NCBI RefSeq assembly: GCF_000426045.1
Contig: NZ_KE384490.1
Coordinates: 62,001 to 126,000 of the forward strand
From: Marmoricola sp. URHB0036
GTDB taxonomy: Bacteria; Actinomycetota; Actinomycetes; Propionibacteriales; Nocardioidaceae
DNA: 64,000 nucleotides
Direction of reading: 5' to 3'
Shown here: positions 17,917-26,779 of the stretch, in pieces
Layout of the letters: each line of letters begins with the position of its first letter
Numbering within the stretch: position 1 is the stretch's first letter
Notes under the pieces: model-generated
The model's input: only the letters and a program-made list of their open reading frames with translations
The model's database searches: none
What the model was told of the DNA's origin: nothing
Translations under genes and position numbers: made by a program

Positions 17917-17965
17917 TGGGCTCATAACCCAGAGGTCGCAGGTTCAAATCCTGCCCCCGCTACCA
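17917..17965 (+). tRNA. 3' fragment of initiator tRNA-fMet (attachment site duplicate)
   Basis: The stretch begins in the anticodon stem and runs through the CAT anticodon, variable loop, T-arm (GCAGG-TTCAAAT-CCTGC), the 3' acceptor strand CCCCGCT and an encoded CCA end (ACCA). The anticodon stem has the three consecutive G-C pairs (GGG/CCC) specific to initiator tRNA. The 60 bases upstream contain no matching acceptor 5' strand or D-arm, so the gene is incomplete. This is the direct-repeat scar left when an element integrates at the 3' end of a tRNA gene. The intact copy is expected at the other end of the element. Confidence 0.88.
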
Positions 17966-17970
17966 ACAGG

Positions 17971-18015
17971 AAGAACCCGGTGACCTGCGGAAACGCAGCA
18001 GTTCACCGGGTTCTT
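17971..18015 (+). terminator. Intrinsic terminator behind the tRNA scar
   Basis: A 13-bp perfect stem (AAGAACCCGGTGA at 17971-17983 with its complement at 18003-18015) encloses an inner CTGCG-GAAA-CGCAG hairpin with a GNRA tetraloop. It ends in CTTTG rather than a long T-tract. It is presumably the original tRNA-fMet terminator, displaced together with the tRNA 3' end. Confidence 0.75.
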
Positions 18016-18210
18016 TGCTGTCTCGACCCTCCTCACCCTCTGGGTGTCCCGAGGTGCGTCCCGGCGACCCGTGGCGGCGGAGAACCCGTCCGTCCCGACC
18101 TGCGCGGCGGTTCCGCGTTCCGGGGATCACCCGCGTGCTGACCGGGCCGCGCCGTGTCCAGCAGATGTTCATGGCAGGTCAACACGCCGACCGGTCAGAC
18201 CGCGCTGGGG

Positions 18211-18239
18211 TTGTGCGCAGCCACGCAACTTTGTACAGT
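18211..18239 (+). promoter_or_regulatory. Promoter of the ABC importer operon
   Basis: TTGTGC (18211-18216) and TACAGT (18234-18239) are spaced by exactly 17 bases and lie 18 bases before the GTG at 18258. An ACTTTG block in the spacer recurs upstream of the XRE-cupin gene and of the EboE-like gene, a possible regulator site. Confidence 0.55.
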
Positions 18240-18257
18240 CTCGCTCAACATCACGGC

Positions 18258-19320
18258 GTGAGCGCCGTCACAGAGGGCGAGGTACAGGTGGCAGTCGCGG
18301 ACCCGGTCGAGCAGGAGCGTGCTGAGCTCAGGAGCGCACGGTTCTCGGTCTCCAAGGGCCTGGTGACGATCGGTACGGCGACCATCCTGCTGTTCATCGT
18401 GAGCGCATTGCTCGACTCGGCCAGCGTCTCCTCCACCTCCTTCTCGGGGATGCTGCCCGTGGCGGCCGTGCTCGCGATCGCCGGCCTCGGCCAGATGCTG
18501 GTGGTCCAGCAGGGGGGGGATCGACCTCTCCGTCGCGGGCGGGATCTCGCTGTCGCTGATCATCGTGACCCACATTCCAGACGGGGACAGCTCAAAGCTG
18601 CTGCCGGCGATCCTGCTGGCGATCGTGTTCGCCGTCGGTGCGGGGCTGCTCAACGGCGTGCTGATCGGCGGGTTGGGGCTGAACGCGATCATCGCGACGC
18701 TGGGCACGAATGCCGTGTTGTACGGCATCAACCTCGGCATCTCCGGAGGACGGCCGAGGATCACCACGCACGCGCTGGGCAGTGTGGCCGGCGGATCGAC
18801 GGCCGGTGTCCCCAACTCCATCTTCTTCGCGGCCGTGGCCCTGGCCGTCGTCTCCGCGATCGTGAAGCGCACGGTGAGTGGTCGACGCTTCGAGGCGATC
18901 GGCGCGAACCGTGAGGCGGCCCGAGCAGCCGGTCTCCGGGTGCGGACCGTCCAATCGCTCGGCTACGTGTGGGCCCAGCTGCTCTACTGCCTGGCCGGGG
19001 TCCTGATCGCCGGCATCACGGCCCAGCCCACGGCGTACGCCGGCGACACGTTCCTGCTCCCGTCGATCGCGGTCGTGGTCCTGGGTGGCACCTCGCTGCT
19101 GGGCGGGCGTGGCTACCCCCTGCCGACCGTGATCGCCGCGATCTTCCTCCAGCAGCTCATCCAGCTGGTGAGCGTGCTCGGCGTCTCACCCGCCATCTCC
19201 CCGCTGGTCCAGGCAGCGGCCCTCGCGATCGGGATCTCGCTCTACACCCTCGATTGGCCGGCGATCGTCAGGTCGGTCGTACGGCGTTCGCCCACGCCTG
19301 CTCAGGGCCAGACAGCATGA
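18258..19320 (+). pseudogene. Ribose-type ABC permease, frameshifted
   Basis: This is an RbsC-like inner-membrane permease (BPD_transp_2 family). The first frame runs from GTG 18258 through LLFIVSALLD and AIAGLGQMLVVQQGG. The second frame then gives IDLSVAGGISLSL and the rest of the permease through VLGGTSLLGGRGYPLP to the stop at 19320. The whole is 1,063 bases, one more than a multiple of three, and the break falls in a run of eight G at 18522-18529. Dropping one G restores a normal permease of about 353 residues. It could be a sequencing error, a true mutation or slippage-dependent expression. GTG 18562 or 18565 could start the C-terminal piece alone. Confidence 0.8.
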
Positions 19321-19387
19321 CCAGTTTTTCGGCTTCGGGGCCGGCAGAGCGTGACAGCACGTCGCGCGCAAACAAGAGGAGAGAAAG

Positions 19388-20488
19388 ATGAAGTCTCGCA
19401 CCAGGATCGCGGCGATCTTCGGATCAGTCGCGGCGGTGTCCATGGTCCTCGCCGGCTGTGGAAGCTCAGGAGGACAAGCCAACGGGCCAGGCGGGCCGGT
19501 CACCCACGTCAAGGGGGCTCCGGACTGGTGCGGAACCAAGAAGGTCGACTTCGCCCTGCTGGACGGGTTCGGCGGCAACAGCTGGCGTCTGGTCACCACG
19601 GCCTCCGGCAAGGACGAGGCCTCGAAGTGCCCGAGCGTGACCAAGTTCCGCTACGCGGACGGTCAGGGCAACACCCAGAAGGCGATCTCCGACATCAAGG
19701 GCATGGTGTCCTCCGGCGTGGACGCGATGGTGGTCTTCCCCGACGCCGGCAAGGCTGTGCTGCCCGCCCTCACCAGCGCCTTCAAGGCGGGCGTGGTCAC
19801 TGTTCCCTACCGCGTCGACCCCGGTGGCAAGGCGGGTGTGAACTTCGACAAGTGGATCGGCGACGACTTCGCGAACGACGGCAACAACTGGGCCGCCTGG
19901 ATCAAGAAGAACGTGCCGAACGGCGGCAACATCCTGTTCCTGGGTGGACCCGCGGGCAACAGCCAGAGCACCACCGAGTACGAGGCACTGCGCAAGAACC
20001 TGCCCGCCAGCTACAAGTTCATCGGGCAGACGCCGTTCCAGCCGACCAACTGGGACCCGACACTGACCCAGCAGCTGCTCACGGCGGACATCGCGAAGTA
20101 CCCGAAGATCGACGTGATCGTGTCTGACTTCGGACCGACCCTGGTCAGCTCGCTCCCGCTGTTCCCCAAGAGCAGCCGCGCGATCCCGGCCCTGGCCACC
20201 TCGGACGGGAACTCGTTGAGCTGCTTCTGGCAGGACAGCCAGGCCAAGAGCCCGTTCAAGATGGTCACGGTGGCCACCGGCAACGACAACGTCCGCCTCG
20301 CGGTGGACTACGCCGTCGCGAAGGCAACGGGCGGCAAGATCCCCGAGGCCGATTCCTTCAAGGGGCCGGTCTTCGAGGACTCCGTCAGCAAGCAGCCCAA
20401 CGGGGTGCAGTGCAAGAAGGACCTGCCCGGTGACGTCTACCTCTCCGCGCAGATGCCCGGTGATGAGCAGGCCAAGCTCGGCAAGTAG
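19388..20488 (+). CDS. Sugar-type ABC substrate-binding lipoprotein
   Basis: A 366-residue protein behind a strong AGAGGAGAG ribosome site. A lipoprotein signal ends in the lipobox LAGC with Cys 24. The body is a periplasmic-binding-protein type 1 fold (Peripla_BP_4): VDFALLDGFGGNSW at the N-lobe, DIKGMVSSGVDAMVVFPD, GGNILFLGGPAGNSQS, and VDVIVSDFGP. It should capture the solute for the flanking permease and fused ATPase. The substrate cannot be read from sequence; ribose-family binders take sugars, polyols, autoinducer-2 and related compounds. Confidence 0.9.
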   Translation: MKSRTRIAAIFGSVAAVSMVLAGCGSSGGQANGPGGPVTHVKGAPDWCGTKKVDFALLDGFGGNSWRLVTTASGKDEASKCPSVTKFRYADGQGNTQKAISDIKGMVSSGVDAMVVFPDAGKAVLPALTSAFKAGVVTVPYRVDPGGKAGVNFDKWIGDDFANDGNNWAAWIKKNVPNGGNILFLGGPAGNSQSTTEYEALRKNLPASYKFIGQTPFQPTNWDPTLTQQLLTADIAKYPKIDVIVSDFGPTLVSSLPLFPKSSRAIPALATSDGNSLSCFWQDSQAKSPFKMVTVATGNDNVRLAVDYAVAKATGGKIPEADSFKGPVFEDSVSKQPNGVQCKKDLPGDVYLSAQMPGDEQAKLGK

Positions 20489-20560
20489 GCACACGACCAC
20501 ACGCTGGTGCTCGGGGTCGACGACGACCCGACCCCGAGCACCGCGGATTCGAGAGACGAC

Positions 20561-23101
20561 ATGCAAGGGACTGCTGTGACCCAGGAGTACGTCGACGTGC
20601 AGAGCCACCTCGAGGAGGTGGGCGACCTGACCCTCGAGATGGCCCACATCTCGAAGCGCTACGACGGTGTCGCGGCGCTGACGGACGTGTCCATCCGTGT
20701 TCTCGGAGGGGAGGTCCACGCCATCCTCGGTGAGAACGGCGCCGGCAAGTCGACGCTGGTCAACATCGCCACGGGCACCACACACCCCGACGAGGGCACC
20801 ATCACGGTCCTCGGCACCGAGCTGACCTCGCTCAACCCGAAGACCGCGGCCTCGCTGGGGATCGCGATCGTGCACCAACATCCCGCGGTGCTCCCGGACC
20901 TGACCGTCCTGGAGAACCTGCAGGTGGCGCTGCCACGGTCGGTCTTCGCCGGGGCACCGGAGAAGAAGGTGGCGCGGGCGCTCCTCGACGGCGTGGGGCT
21001 CCAGGTCCACCTCAGTGACCGCGTCGAGTCGCTGACCCTGGCCGAGAAGCACCTGCTCGAGATCGCCAAGGCGTTCGCCTTCGAGCCCAAGCTGCTGATC
21101 CTCGACGAGCCGACGGCGCCCCTGGGCGGCGACGCGGTGGACCTGCTGTTCCGACGGGTGCGTGACGCAGTGGCGGAGGGCACCTCGGTCATCTACATCA
21201 CGCACCGGCTGGCGGAGGTGCGCGAGCTGGCGGACCGAGTGACCGTGCTGCGCGACGGTCGGGTCCGGGGGACCTCACAGGTCGCCGACATCTCCGATCC
21301 TGAGCTCCTGGCCCTGATCGTCGGTCGCACCCTCGACTCGACGTTCCCGGACAAGCACGTCGCCCAGGAGCCGGGCGAGCCGAACTTCGTGCTCGACGAC
21401 CTCTCCGGGCCGGGCTTCGTCTCCGTGTCGATGTCAGCCACGCGAGGCGAGATCATCGGGGTCGCGGGTGTGGTCGGCAACGGCCAGACCGAGCTGCTCC
21501 GTGCTCTTGCCGGCCAGGAGTCGTTCACGGGGACGGTCAAGGTCGAGGGAACGAAGCTGTCCGCTCGGGACCTGCTCCGACGCAGTGCCTACATGCCCTC
21601 GGACCGGCACTCCGAAGGTCTGATGATGAGCCTGTCGGTGCGGGAGAACTCCGCGCTGTCGGCTCTGACCAAGTTCAAGTCCGGACCTTTCCTCAACCGT
21701 GGTCGCGAGGTCGAGAGCGTGCGCGGCTCGCTCCGGTCGCTGTCGGTCAAGGCGCCCTCCCTGGACGCGTCGGTGTCAGCACTCTCCGGTGGCAACCAGC
21801 AGAAGGTCGTCATCTCGCGTGCCCTGCTCTCGGACCCGCCGTTGCTGGTGGCCGACGAGCCCACGCAGGGCGTCGACGTGGGCGCCCGCGCCGAGATCTA
21901 CGGCATCCTGCGCGAGGCCTCGGCCCGTGGTGTGCCGGTGATCGTGTCGTCCTCGGACGCGAAGGAGCTCGAAGGCCTCTGCGACCAGGTGCTGGTCATG
22001 TCGCGCGGACACGTCGTCGAGACGTTGAAGGGTGCCGACGTGACCGAGGAACGCATCATCTCGGCTGCGGTCACCTCCACCGCGGAAGCGGTCTCCGTGG
22101 CCGCGGCACAACGTGAGGCCAGTGCTCCGGCCCTGCGTCGCTTCATCCAGGGCGACTACACGCCGACCGTGCTCCTGCTGGTCGTGATGGTGGGCCTGGC
22201 GGCGTACATCGCCCCCGGCAACGAGCGTTACCTGTCGAGCTTCAACATCACCAACCTGCTCACGGCGGCCACGGCCATCGGATTGATCGCGATGGGCCAG
22301 AACATCGCCCTGCTCACCGGAGGCATCGACCTCTCGGTGGGTCCGCTCGCCGGCTTCCTCGTGGTGATCTCCTCCTTCTACGTCAACGACGGGAAGTCAC
22401 CATGGGAGCTGGTGGTCGGGCTCGTCCTGATGATCGCGGCGGCGACCGTGGTCGGCCTGATCAACGGATCCCTCATACGTTTCGGGAAGTTCACGCCGAT
22501 CGCGGCGACGCTGACCCTCTACATCGCGCTGGGCGGCATGGCGTTCCTGCTGAGGTCGACCCAGGGTGGCTACATCAGCCTGTCGTTCCAGAACGCGGTG
22601 AACTACACCTTCGGTCCGATCCCTGCTGCCTTCATGGCCTTCGTCGCGCTGGCCCTGGTCATGGAGTTCCTGCTCCGACGCCGTCCGTGGGGCTGGCAGC
22701 TGCGGGCTGTCGGGTCCAACGAGGACTCGGCGCGACGGCTCGGCATCAGCATCAACCGCACGATCCTGTTGGCGTACGTCGGTTCCTCGCTGTTCGTCTT
22801 CCTCGGAGCCCTGATGTTCATGGGCCAGTACGGCATCGGCGACCCGTCGCAGGGGAGCGCCTTCACCCTGACCAGTGTCACGGCAGTCGTGCTCGGCGGG
22901 ACCAGCCTCCTCGGTGGCCGCGGAACCTTCGTGGGCACCCTGGTCGGTGCCGTCCTCCTGCAGCAGCTGCTCAACGCCACGACGTTCCTCGGGCTCGGGT
23001 CCACCTCGCAGTACTACTTCCAGGGAGTGCTGATCCTCGTTGCGGCCGTCGTCTACACGCTGGCCCGATCACGTCGTCAGAAGCGCACGTTGGTGACCTG
23101 A
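20561..23101 (+). CDS. ABC importer fusion: two ATPase domains plus permease
   Basis: About 846 residues from ATG 20561 (GTG 20576 is also possible). Domain 1 (about 25-245) has Walker A GENGAGKST and Walker B LLILDEPTAP. Domain 2 (about 260-500) has the degenerate P-loop GVVGNGQTE, the signature LSGGNQQ and LLVADEPTQGVD, as in RbsA. From about 530 to the end it is a full RbsC-like permease with QNIALLTGGIDLSVGPLAG and VLGGTSLLGGRGTFVGT. RbsA and RbsC are normally separate proteins. With the frameshifted permease upstream, the intended importer would have two different membrane halves. No stop or frameshift lies at the junction. Confidence 0.92.
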   Translation: MQGTAVTQEYVDVQSHLEEVGDLTLEMAHISKRYDGVAALTDVSIRVLGGEVHAILGENGAGKSTLVNIATGTTHPDEGTITVLGTELTSLNPKTAASLGIAIVHQHPAVLPDLTVLENLQVALPRSVFAGAPEKKVARALLDGVGLQVHLSDRVESLTLAEKHLLEIAKAFAFEPKLLILDEPTAPLGGDAVDLLFRRVRDAVAEGTSVIYITHRLAEVRELADRVTVLRDGRVRGTSQVADISDPELLALIVGRTLDSTFPDKHVAQEPGEPNFVLDDLSGPGFVSVSMSATRGEIIGVAGVVGNGQTELLRALAGQESFTGTVKVEGTKLSARDLLRRSAYMPSDRHSEGLMMSLSVRENSALSALTKFKSGPFLNRGREVESVRGSLRSLSVKAPSLDASVSALSGGNQQKVVISRALLSDPPLLVADEPTQGVDVGARAEIYGILREASARGVPVIVSSSDAKELEGLCDQVLVMSRGHVVETLKGADVTEERIISAAVTSTAEAVSVAAAQREASAPALRRFIQGDYTPTVLLLVVMVGLAAYIAPGNERYLSSFNITNLLTAATAIGLIAMGQNIALLTGGIDLSVGPLAGFLVVISSFYVNDGKSPWELVVGLVLMIAAATVVGLINGSLIRFGKFTPIAATLTLYIALGGMAFLLRSTQGGYISLSFQNAVNYTFGPIPAAFMAFVALALVMEFLLRRRPWGWQLRAVGSNEDSARRLGISINRTILLAYVGSSLFVFLGALMFMGQYGIGDPSQGSAFTLTSVTAVVLGGTSLLGGRGTFVGTLVGAVLLQQLLNATTFLGLGSTSQYYFQGVLILVAAVVYTLARSRRQKRTLVT

Positions 23102-23183
23102 CCGGCCGGGTCCTGCCCAGAGCACGACCCGCACACGTCCCCTCCAACTCGCTGTCCGGCAGACAGAAAGGCTTGAGAACAGC

Positions 23184-24575
23184 ATGAGCACTGCAACGTA
23201 CGGCACCAACGCCGTCGACTGGGAAAGCCGCATCTCGTTCGACCGCCTGCGCACCGAGCGCCTGGCGAGACTCAAGAATGAGCTCGAGGCCTCCGACCTC
23301 GGTGCCTTGCTGGCCTTCGACTTCTCCAACATCCGCTACATGTCCTCCACCCACATCGGCACCTGGGCGATGGACAAGATGATCCGGTTCTCGCTCCTGA
23401 CACGGCACTCCGACCCGATCGTGTGGGACTTCGGCTCGGCGGCGCGCCACCACCAGCTCTTCAACCCCTGGCTCTCGACCACCACTGCCGAGATGGACGC
23501 CGACCCGCACGCCCCACACCACGGCGCGGTGCGACCCCGCCGGGAGTCGGGTGCGCGTGCCGGCATCTCGACCCTCCGCGGAGCGTTCAACCCCGACGCC
23601 GGGATCGCCGAGGAGGTGGCCAGGAAGATCAAGCGCGAGCTGGAGGAGTTCGGGCTGCTCGACGAGCCACTCGGGGTGGATGTGATCGAGCTGCCCATCC
23701 TGTTCGCCCTGCAGCAGGCCGGAGTGACGGTCGTCGACGGCCAGCAGGTGTTCCTGAACGCCAGGGCGATCAAGACCGAGGACGAGATCTCGCTGCTGAC
23801 CCAGGCCGTCTCGATGGTCGACGCCGCCTACGACCAGCTCTACGAGTTCCTCCGCCCCGGGGTACGGGAGAACGAGACGGTGGGGCTGGTCTCCAAGGTG
23901 CTCTACGACCTCGGCTCGGAGTACGTCGAAGGCGTGAACGCCATCTCGGGGGAGCGGTGTTCTCCCCACCCGCACGTCTACTCGGACCGGATCATCAGGC
24001 CGGGGGACCCCGCGTTCTTCGACATCCTGCACAGCTACAACGGCTACCGGACCTGCTACTACCGGACGTTCGCGGTGGGCTCGGCGAGCCACGCGCAGCA
24101 CGACGCCTACACCCGTGCGCGTGAGTACATGGATCGAGCGATCGCGCTGGTGAGGCCCGGCGCGACGACCGCCGACATCGTGTCGGTGTGGCCGACGGCG
24201 CAGGAGTTCGGGTTCCCCGACGAGGAGGCCGCCTTCGCCCTCCAGTACGGGCACGGCGTGGGCCTGTCGATCTGGGAGAAGCCGATCTTCTCCCGGCTCG
24301 TGTCCCTGGACCACCCCGAGGTGCTCGAGGAAGGCATGTTCTTCGCACTCGAGACCTACTGGCCATCGGCGGACGGCATCGGCGCCGCCCGCATCGAGGA
24401 GGAGCTCGTCGTCACCGCGACCGGGTGCGAGGTCGTCACCAAGTTCCCGGCGGAGGAGCTGCTCGTGGCGGGACAACGCTACTTCTCGGTGGGCGGCCAG
24501 CTGCCGGTGATCCGCAGCTCGCAGTCGCACCTGAACACCGCGGCCGGTCGAGGCGAGCAGCCCGGGGATGCGTGA
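23184..24575 (+). CDS. M24 family (creatinase/Xaa-Pro peptidase-like) hydrolase
   Basis: A 463-residue protein. The N-terminal creatinase-type domain (FDFSNIRYMSSTHIGTW) is followed by a pita-bread M24 domain. Metal-site positions are visible: Asp in FFDILHSYNGYRT, His in YGHGVGL, Glu in FFALETYW and Glu in IEEELVV. The second Asp of the canonical GYxSDxTRT segment is replaced: here it reads GYRTCYYRT, with Cys in the Asp position. Some M24 members (creatinase, DMSP lyase DddP) are not peptidases, so this may act on a small metabolite brought in by the importer. Its stop overlaps the next start (TGATG), indicating coupling. Confidence 0.85.
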   Translation: MSTATYGTNAVDWESRISFDRLRTERLARLKNELEASDLGALLAFDFSNIRYMSSTHIGTWAMDKMIRFSLLTRHSDPIVWDFGSAARHHQLFNPWLSTTTAEMDADPHAPHHGAVRPRRESGARAGISTLRGAFNPDAGIAEEVARKIKRELEEFGLLDEPLGVDVIELPILFALQQAGVTVVDGQQVFLNARAIKTEDEISLLTQAVSMVDAAYDQLYEFLRPGVRENETVGLVSKVLYDLGSEYVEGVNAISGERCSPHPHVYSDRIIRPGDPAFFDILHSYNGYRTCYYRTFAVGSASHAQHDAYTRAREYMDRAIALVRPGATTADIVSVWPTAQEFGFPDEEAAFALQYGHGVGLSIWEKPIFSRLVSLDHPEVLEEGMFFALETYWPSADGIGAARIEEELVVTATGCEVVTKFPAEELLVAGQRYFSVGGQLPVIRSSQSHLNTAAGRGEQPGDA

Positions 24576-25636
24576 TGAGGGCCTCCGTCTTCCACGGTGC
24601 CCACGACGTGCGCGTGGAGGACGTTCCCGAGCCCGTGCGAGGCGAAGGTGAGGTCGTGCTTCGCGTGCTGCGCAGCGGGATGTGCGGGACCGATGCCACC
24701 GAGTGGTCCAGCGGTCCGAAGACGTTCCCGGTCGACCGGGTCCACCCGGTGACCGCGCACACCGGGCCCATGGTGCTCGGGCACGAGTTCGTCGGCGAGG
24801 TCGTCGAGACCAGCGAGTCCGGTCGGTTCGCCGTGGGTGACGTCGTTGCCTCGGGAGCCGGCGTCTCCTGCGGCAAGTGCCTCCGCTGCCGTGAGGGGCG
24901 GACGAACATCTGTGACCGCTACTACACCCTGGGACTCAACGCCGCCGGGGGCATGGCCGAACTCGTCGCCGTACCCGAGAGCGTACTGACGCTTGTGCCT
25001 GACTCGGTCTCGGTCGACCGGGCGGGGCTGGCACAGCCGATGGCAGTCGGCCTGCACGCGGCTCGGCGGGCGGGTGTCGCTGCAGGAGACCGTGTCGTCC
25101 TGATCGGCGCGGGAGCCATCGGTTCGTTCGTCCTGGCCGGTCTGCAGTCACTCGTCGACGCCGACATCACCGTGATCGACTTTCCGGGCACCCGGCTGGA
25201 CCGGGCTGCCCGCCTGGGAGCATCGCGGACGGTGGCGGCCGGCGACGACGTCGTGGCTCGGGTGCGCGAGAGCCTGGGCGGAGGTTCGGTCGACGTCCTC
25301 ATCGAGGCCAGTGGTGCGCCAGGCCAGCTGAACACGGCGATCGAGATCGTCCGCACGGGCGGGACCATCCTGCAGGTCGGCCTGCCGTCCACCCAGCAGG
25401 AAGTGGACGTGCACACTCTCGTGATGCGGGAGATCTCGGTGGTCACCACCCTCGCGCACGTCTGTGCCGAGGATCTCGCGGCAGCGCTGCAGATTCTCGA
25501 AGGTACGGCGCTGGCCGACGAGCTGCTCGAGGCGGTGCTCCCTCTGGAGGACCTGCCCGAACAGCTCGAGCTCTTGGCGACAGGACAGCTCGAGGGCAAG
25601 GTGCTGTTCGACCCCGCGCTGGTGCCTGCCCCATGA
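24575..25636 (+). CDS. Zinc-dependent MDR alcohol/polyol dehydrogenase
   Basis: A 353-residue medium-chain dehydrogenase. Catalytic zinc ligands are Cys in SGMCGTD and the GHEF histidine. The structural-zinc lobe is complete (CGKCLRCREGRTNIC, four Cys). The Rossmann motif is VVLIGAGAIGSFV. The closest general pattern is threonine/sorbitol/butanediol dehydrogenase. ATG 24575 overlaps the M24 stop. It is the first of three consecutive MDR genes, suggesting successive oxidations of a polyol or secondary alcohol. Confidence 0.9.
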   Translation: MRASVFHGAHDVRVEDVPEPVRGEGEVVLRVLRSGMCGTDATEWSSGPKTFPVDRVHPVTAHTGPMVLGHEFVGEVVETSESGRFAVGDVVASGAGVSCGKCLRCREGRTNICDRYYTLGLNAAGGMAELVAVPESVLTLVPDSVSVDRAGLAQPMAVGLHAARRAGVAAGDRVVLIGAGAIGSFVLAGLQSLVDADITVIDFPGTRLDRAARLGASRTVAAGDDVVARVRESLGGGSVDVLIEASGAPGQLNTAIEIVRTGGTILQVGLPSTQQEVDVHTLVMREISVVTTLAHVCAEDLAAALQILEGTALADELLEAVLPLEDLPEQLELLATGQLEGKVLFDPALVPAP

Positions 25637-25694
25637 CGACCGCGCACACCCGCCCCACTCCTCCCACTCCGACGAACGCAAGGGAAGCCCACCG

Positions 25695-26753
25695 ATGAGA
25701 GCAGCAGTCTTCTACGGAGATCACGACATCCGCGTCGAGGACGTGACCCGTCCGGAGAGTCCCGGGCCGGGCGAGGTCCTGCTCCGGCCCAGCTGGTGCG
25801 GGATCTGTGGCACCGACCTGCACGAGTACGCCATGGGCCCGATCGTCATCCCGGCCTCACCGCACCCCCTCAACCAGTCACAGCTACCGCAGATCCTCGG
25901 CCACGAGTTCTCCGCCGAGGTGGTGGAGGTGGGTCCCGGCGTCTCGGGGGTGCAGCCAGGTCAGAGGGTCTCGGTCATGCCCCTGCTCTACTGCGGGGAG
26001 TGCTACTACTGCCGGCGCGGGTTGAACCACCTGTGTGTGTCGATGGCCTGCGTCGGACTCAGCTTCGGGTGGGGTGGGATCGCCGAGCTCGCGGTGGTCC
26101 CCGCCAGCCATGTCAGTGTGCTCCCCGAAGAGGTCTCCGACCTGCAGGGCGCCCTCGTCGAACCGGCTGCCGTCGCGGCGTACGGCGTGGACACGGCGCA
26201 GGTGCGACCGGGCGACACCGTGCTCGTCACAGGGGCGGGGCCGATCGGTGCTCTCGCGGCCCTGTACTCGTCCGCGGTCGGGGCCGACGTGGTCGTCTCC
26301 GAGGTCAACCCCGTCCGGGCCTCCCTCGCTCGTAGCCTCGACGTGGGGGAGGTGCTCGACCCGTCCGAGACCGACGTCGCTGCGTGGGTCAAGGACCGCA
26401 CCGGCGGCATCGGCTTCGATGCAGTCATCGAGTGCTCGGGCAACGAGCGTGCGTTGCAGACCGCCATCGCGGCTGTCCGGTCCGCGGGCCGCATCTCCCA
26501 GACCGGCCTGCACACCAAGGCGGCCTCGATCGACCCGATGGTCCTGGCCGAGCACGACATCACGCTCGCCGGGACGTGGTGCTATCCCGTGCACGACTGG
26601 CCCCGCATCATCGGGCTGATCTCCAGCGGTCGCTATCCCGTGGAGAAGGTGGTCACGGCTCAGATCGCCATGGCCGACGTCGTCCAGGCCGGCTTCGAGA
26701 CGCTCCTCTCGCCCACCGGCGACCAGGTCAAGGTCCTGGTCCAGGCCCGCTAG
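25695..26753 (+). CDS. Zinc-dependent MDR dehydrogenase, butanediol-dehydrogenase-like
   Basis: A 352-residue protein. It shows CGICGTDLHEY, GHEFSAEVVEVG, the structural-zinc lobe CGECYYCRRGLNHLC and the cofactor loop VLVTGAGPIGAL. The long insertion IVIPASPHPLN before GHEF and the DLHEY motif resemble (R,R)-butanediol dehydrogenases. The start at 25695 follows GGAAGCCC. Acting on a vicinal diol or ketol would fit the E1/E2 genes downstream in the region, but the substrate is not known. Confidence 0.9.
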   Translation: MRAAVFYGDHDIRVEDVTRPESPGPGEVLLRPSWCGICGTDLHEYAMGPIVIPASPHPLNQSQLPQILGHEFSAEVVEVGPGVSGVQPGQRVSVMPLLYCGECYYCRRGLNHLCVSMACVGLSFGWGGIAELAVVPASHVSVLPEEVSDLQGALVEPAAVAAYGVDTAQVRPGDTVLVTGAGPIGALAALYSSAVGADVVVSEVNPVRASLARSLDVGEVLDPSETDVAAWVKDRTGGIGFDAVIECSGNERALQTAIAAVRSAGRISQTGLHTKAASIDPMVLAEHDITLAGTWCYPVHDWPRIIGLISSGRYPVEKVVTAQIAMADVVQAGFETLLSPTGDQVKVLVQAR

Positions 26754-26779
26754 ACCCACACGGAAATGCAGGAGGACGC

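Larger units (their letters stand above)
1..17965. mobile_element. Integrated conjugative/mobilisable element, right part
   Basis: The right boundary is a duplicated 3' end of an initiator tRNA gene, directly followed by ordinary chromosome. Inside are a MobF relaxase, a Toprim primase, a coupling ATPase and a DUF4913 protein in one minus-strand operon, all typical of actinobacterial conjugative elements. Toward the left are unrelated small, membrane and fusion genes that look like cargo. No integrase, excisionase or VirB4-type gene is visible, so those parts, the intact tRNA and the left attachment site must lie outside the window, or the element is only mobilisable. Whether it is an ICE or an IME cannot be decided here. 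Confidence 0.8.

Noticed and set aside
17860-17965. A complete tRNA gene
   Set aside because: The 5' acceptor strand and D-arm are missing upstream of the anticodon stem. Only the 3' part is present, as expected for an attachment-site duplicate.
22971-24530. A 519-codon minus-strand frame
   Set aside because: Antisense to the M24 hydrolase, with His/Arg/Gly/Val-rich shadow composition and no recognisable domain.
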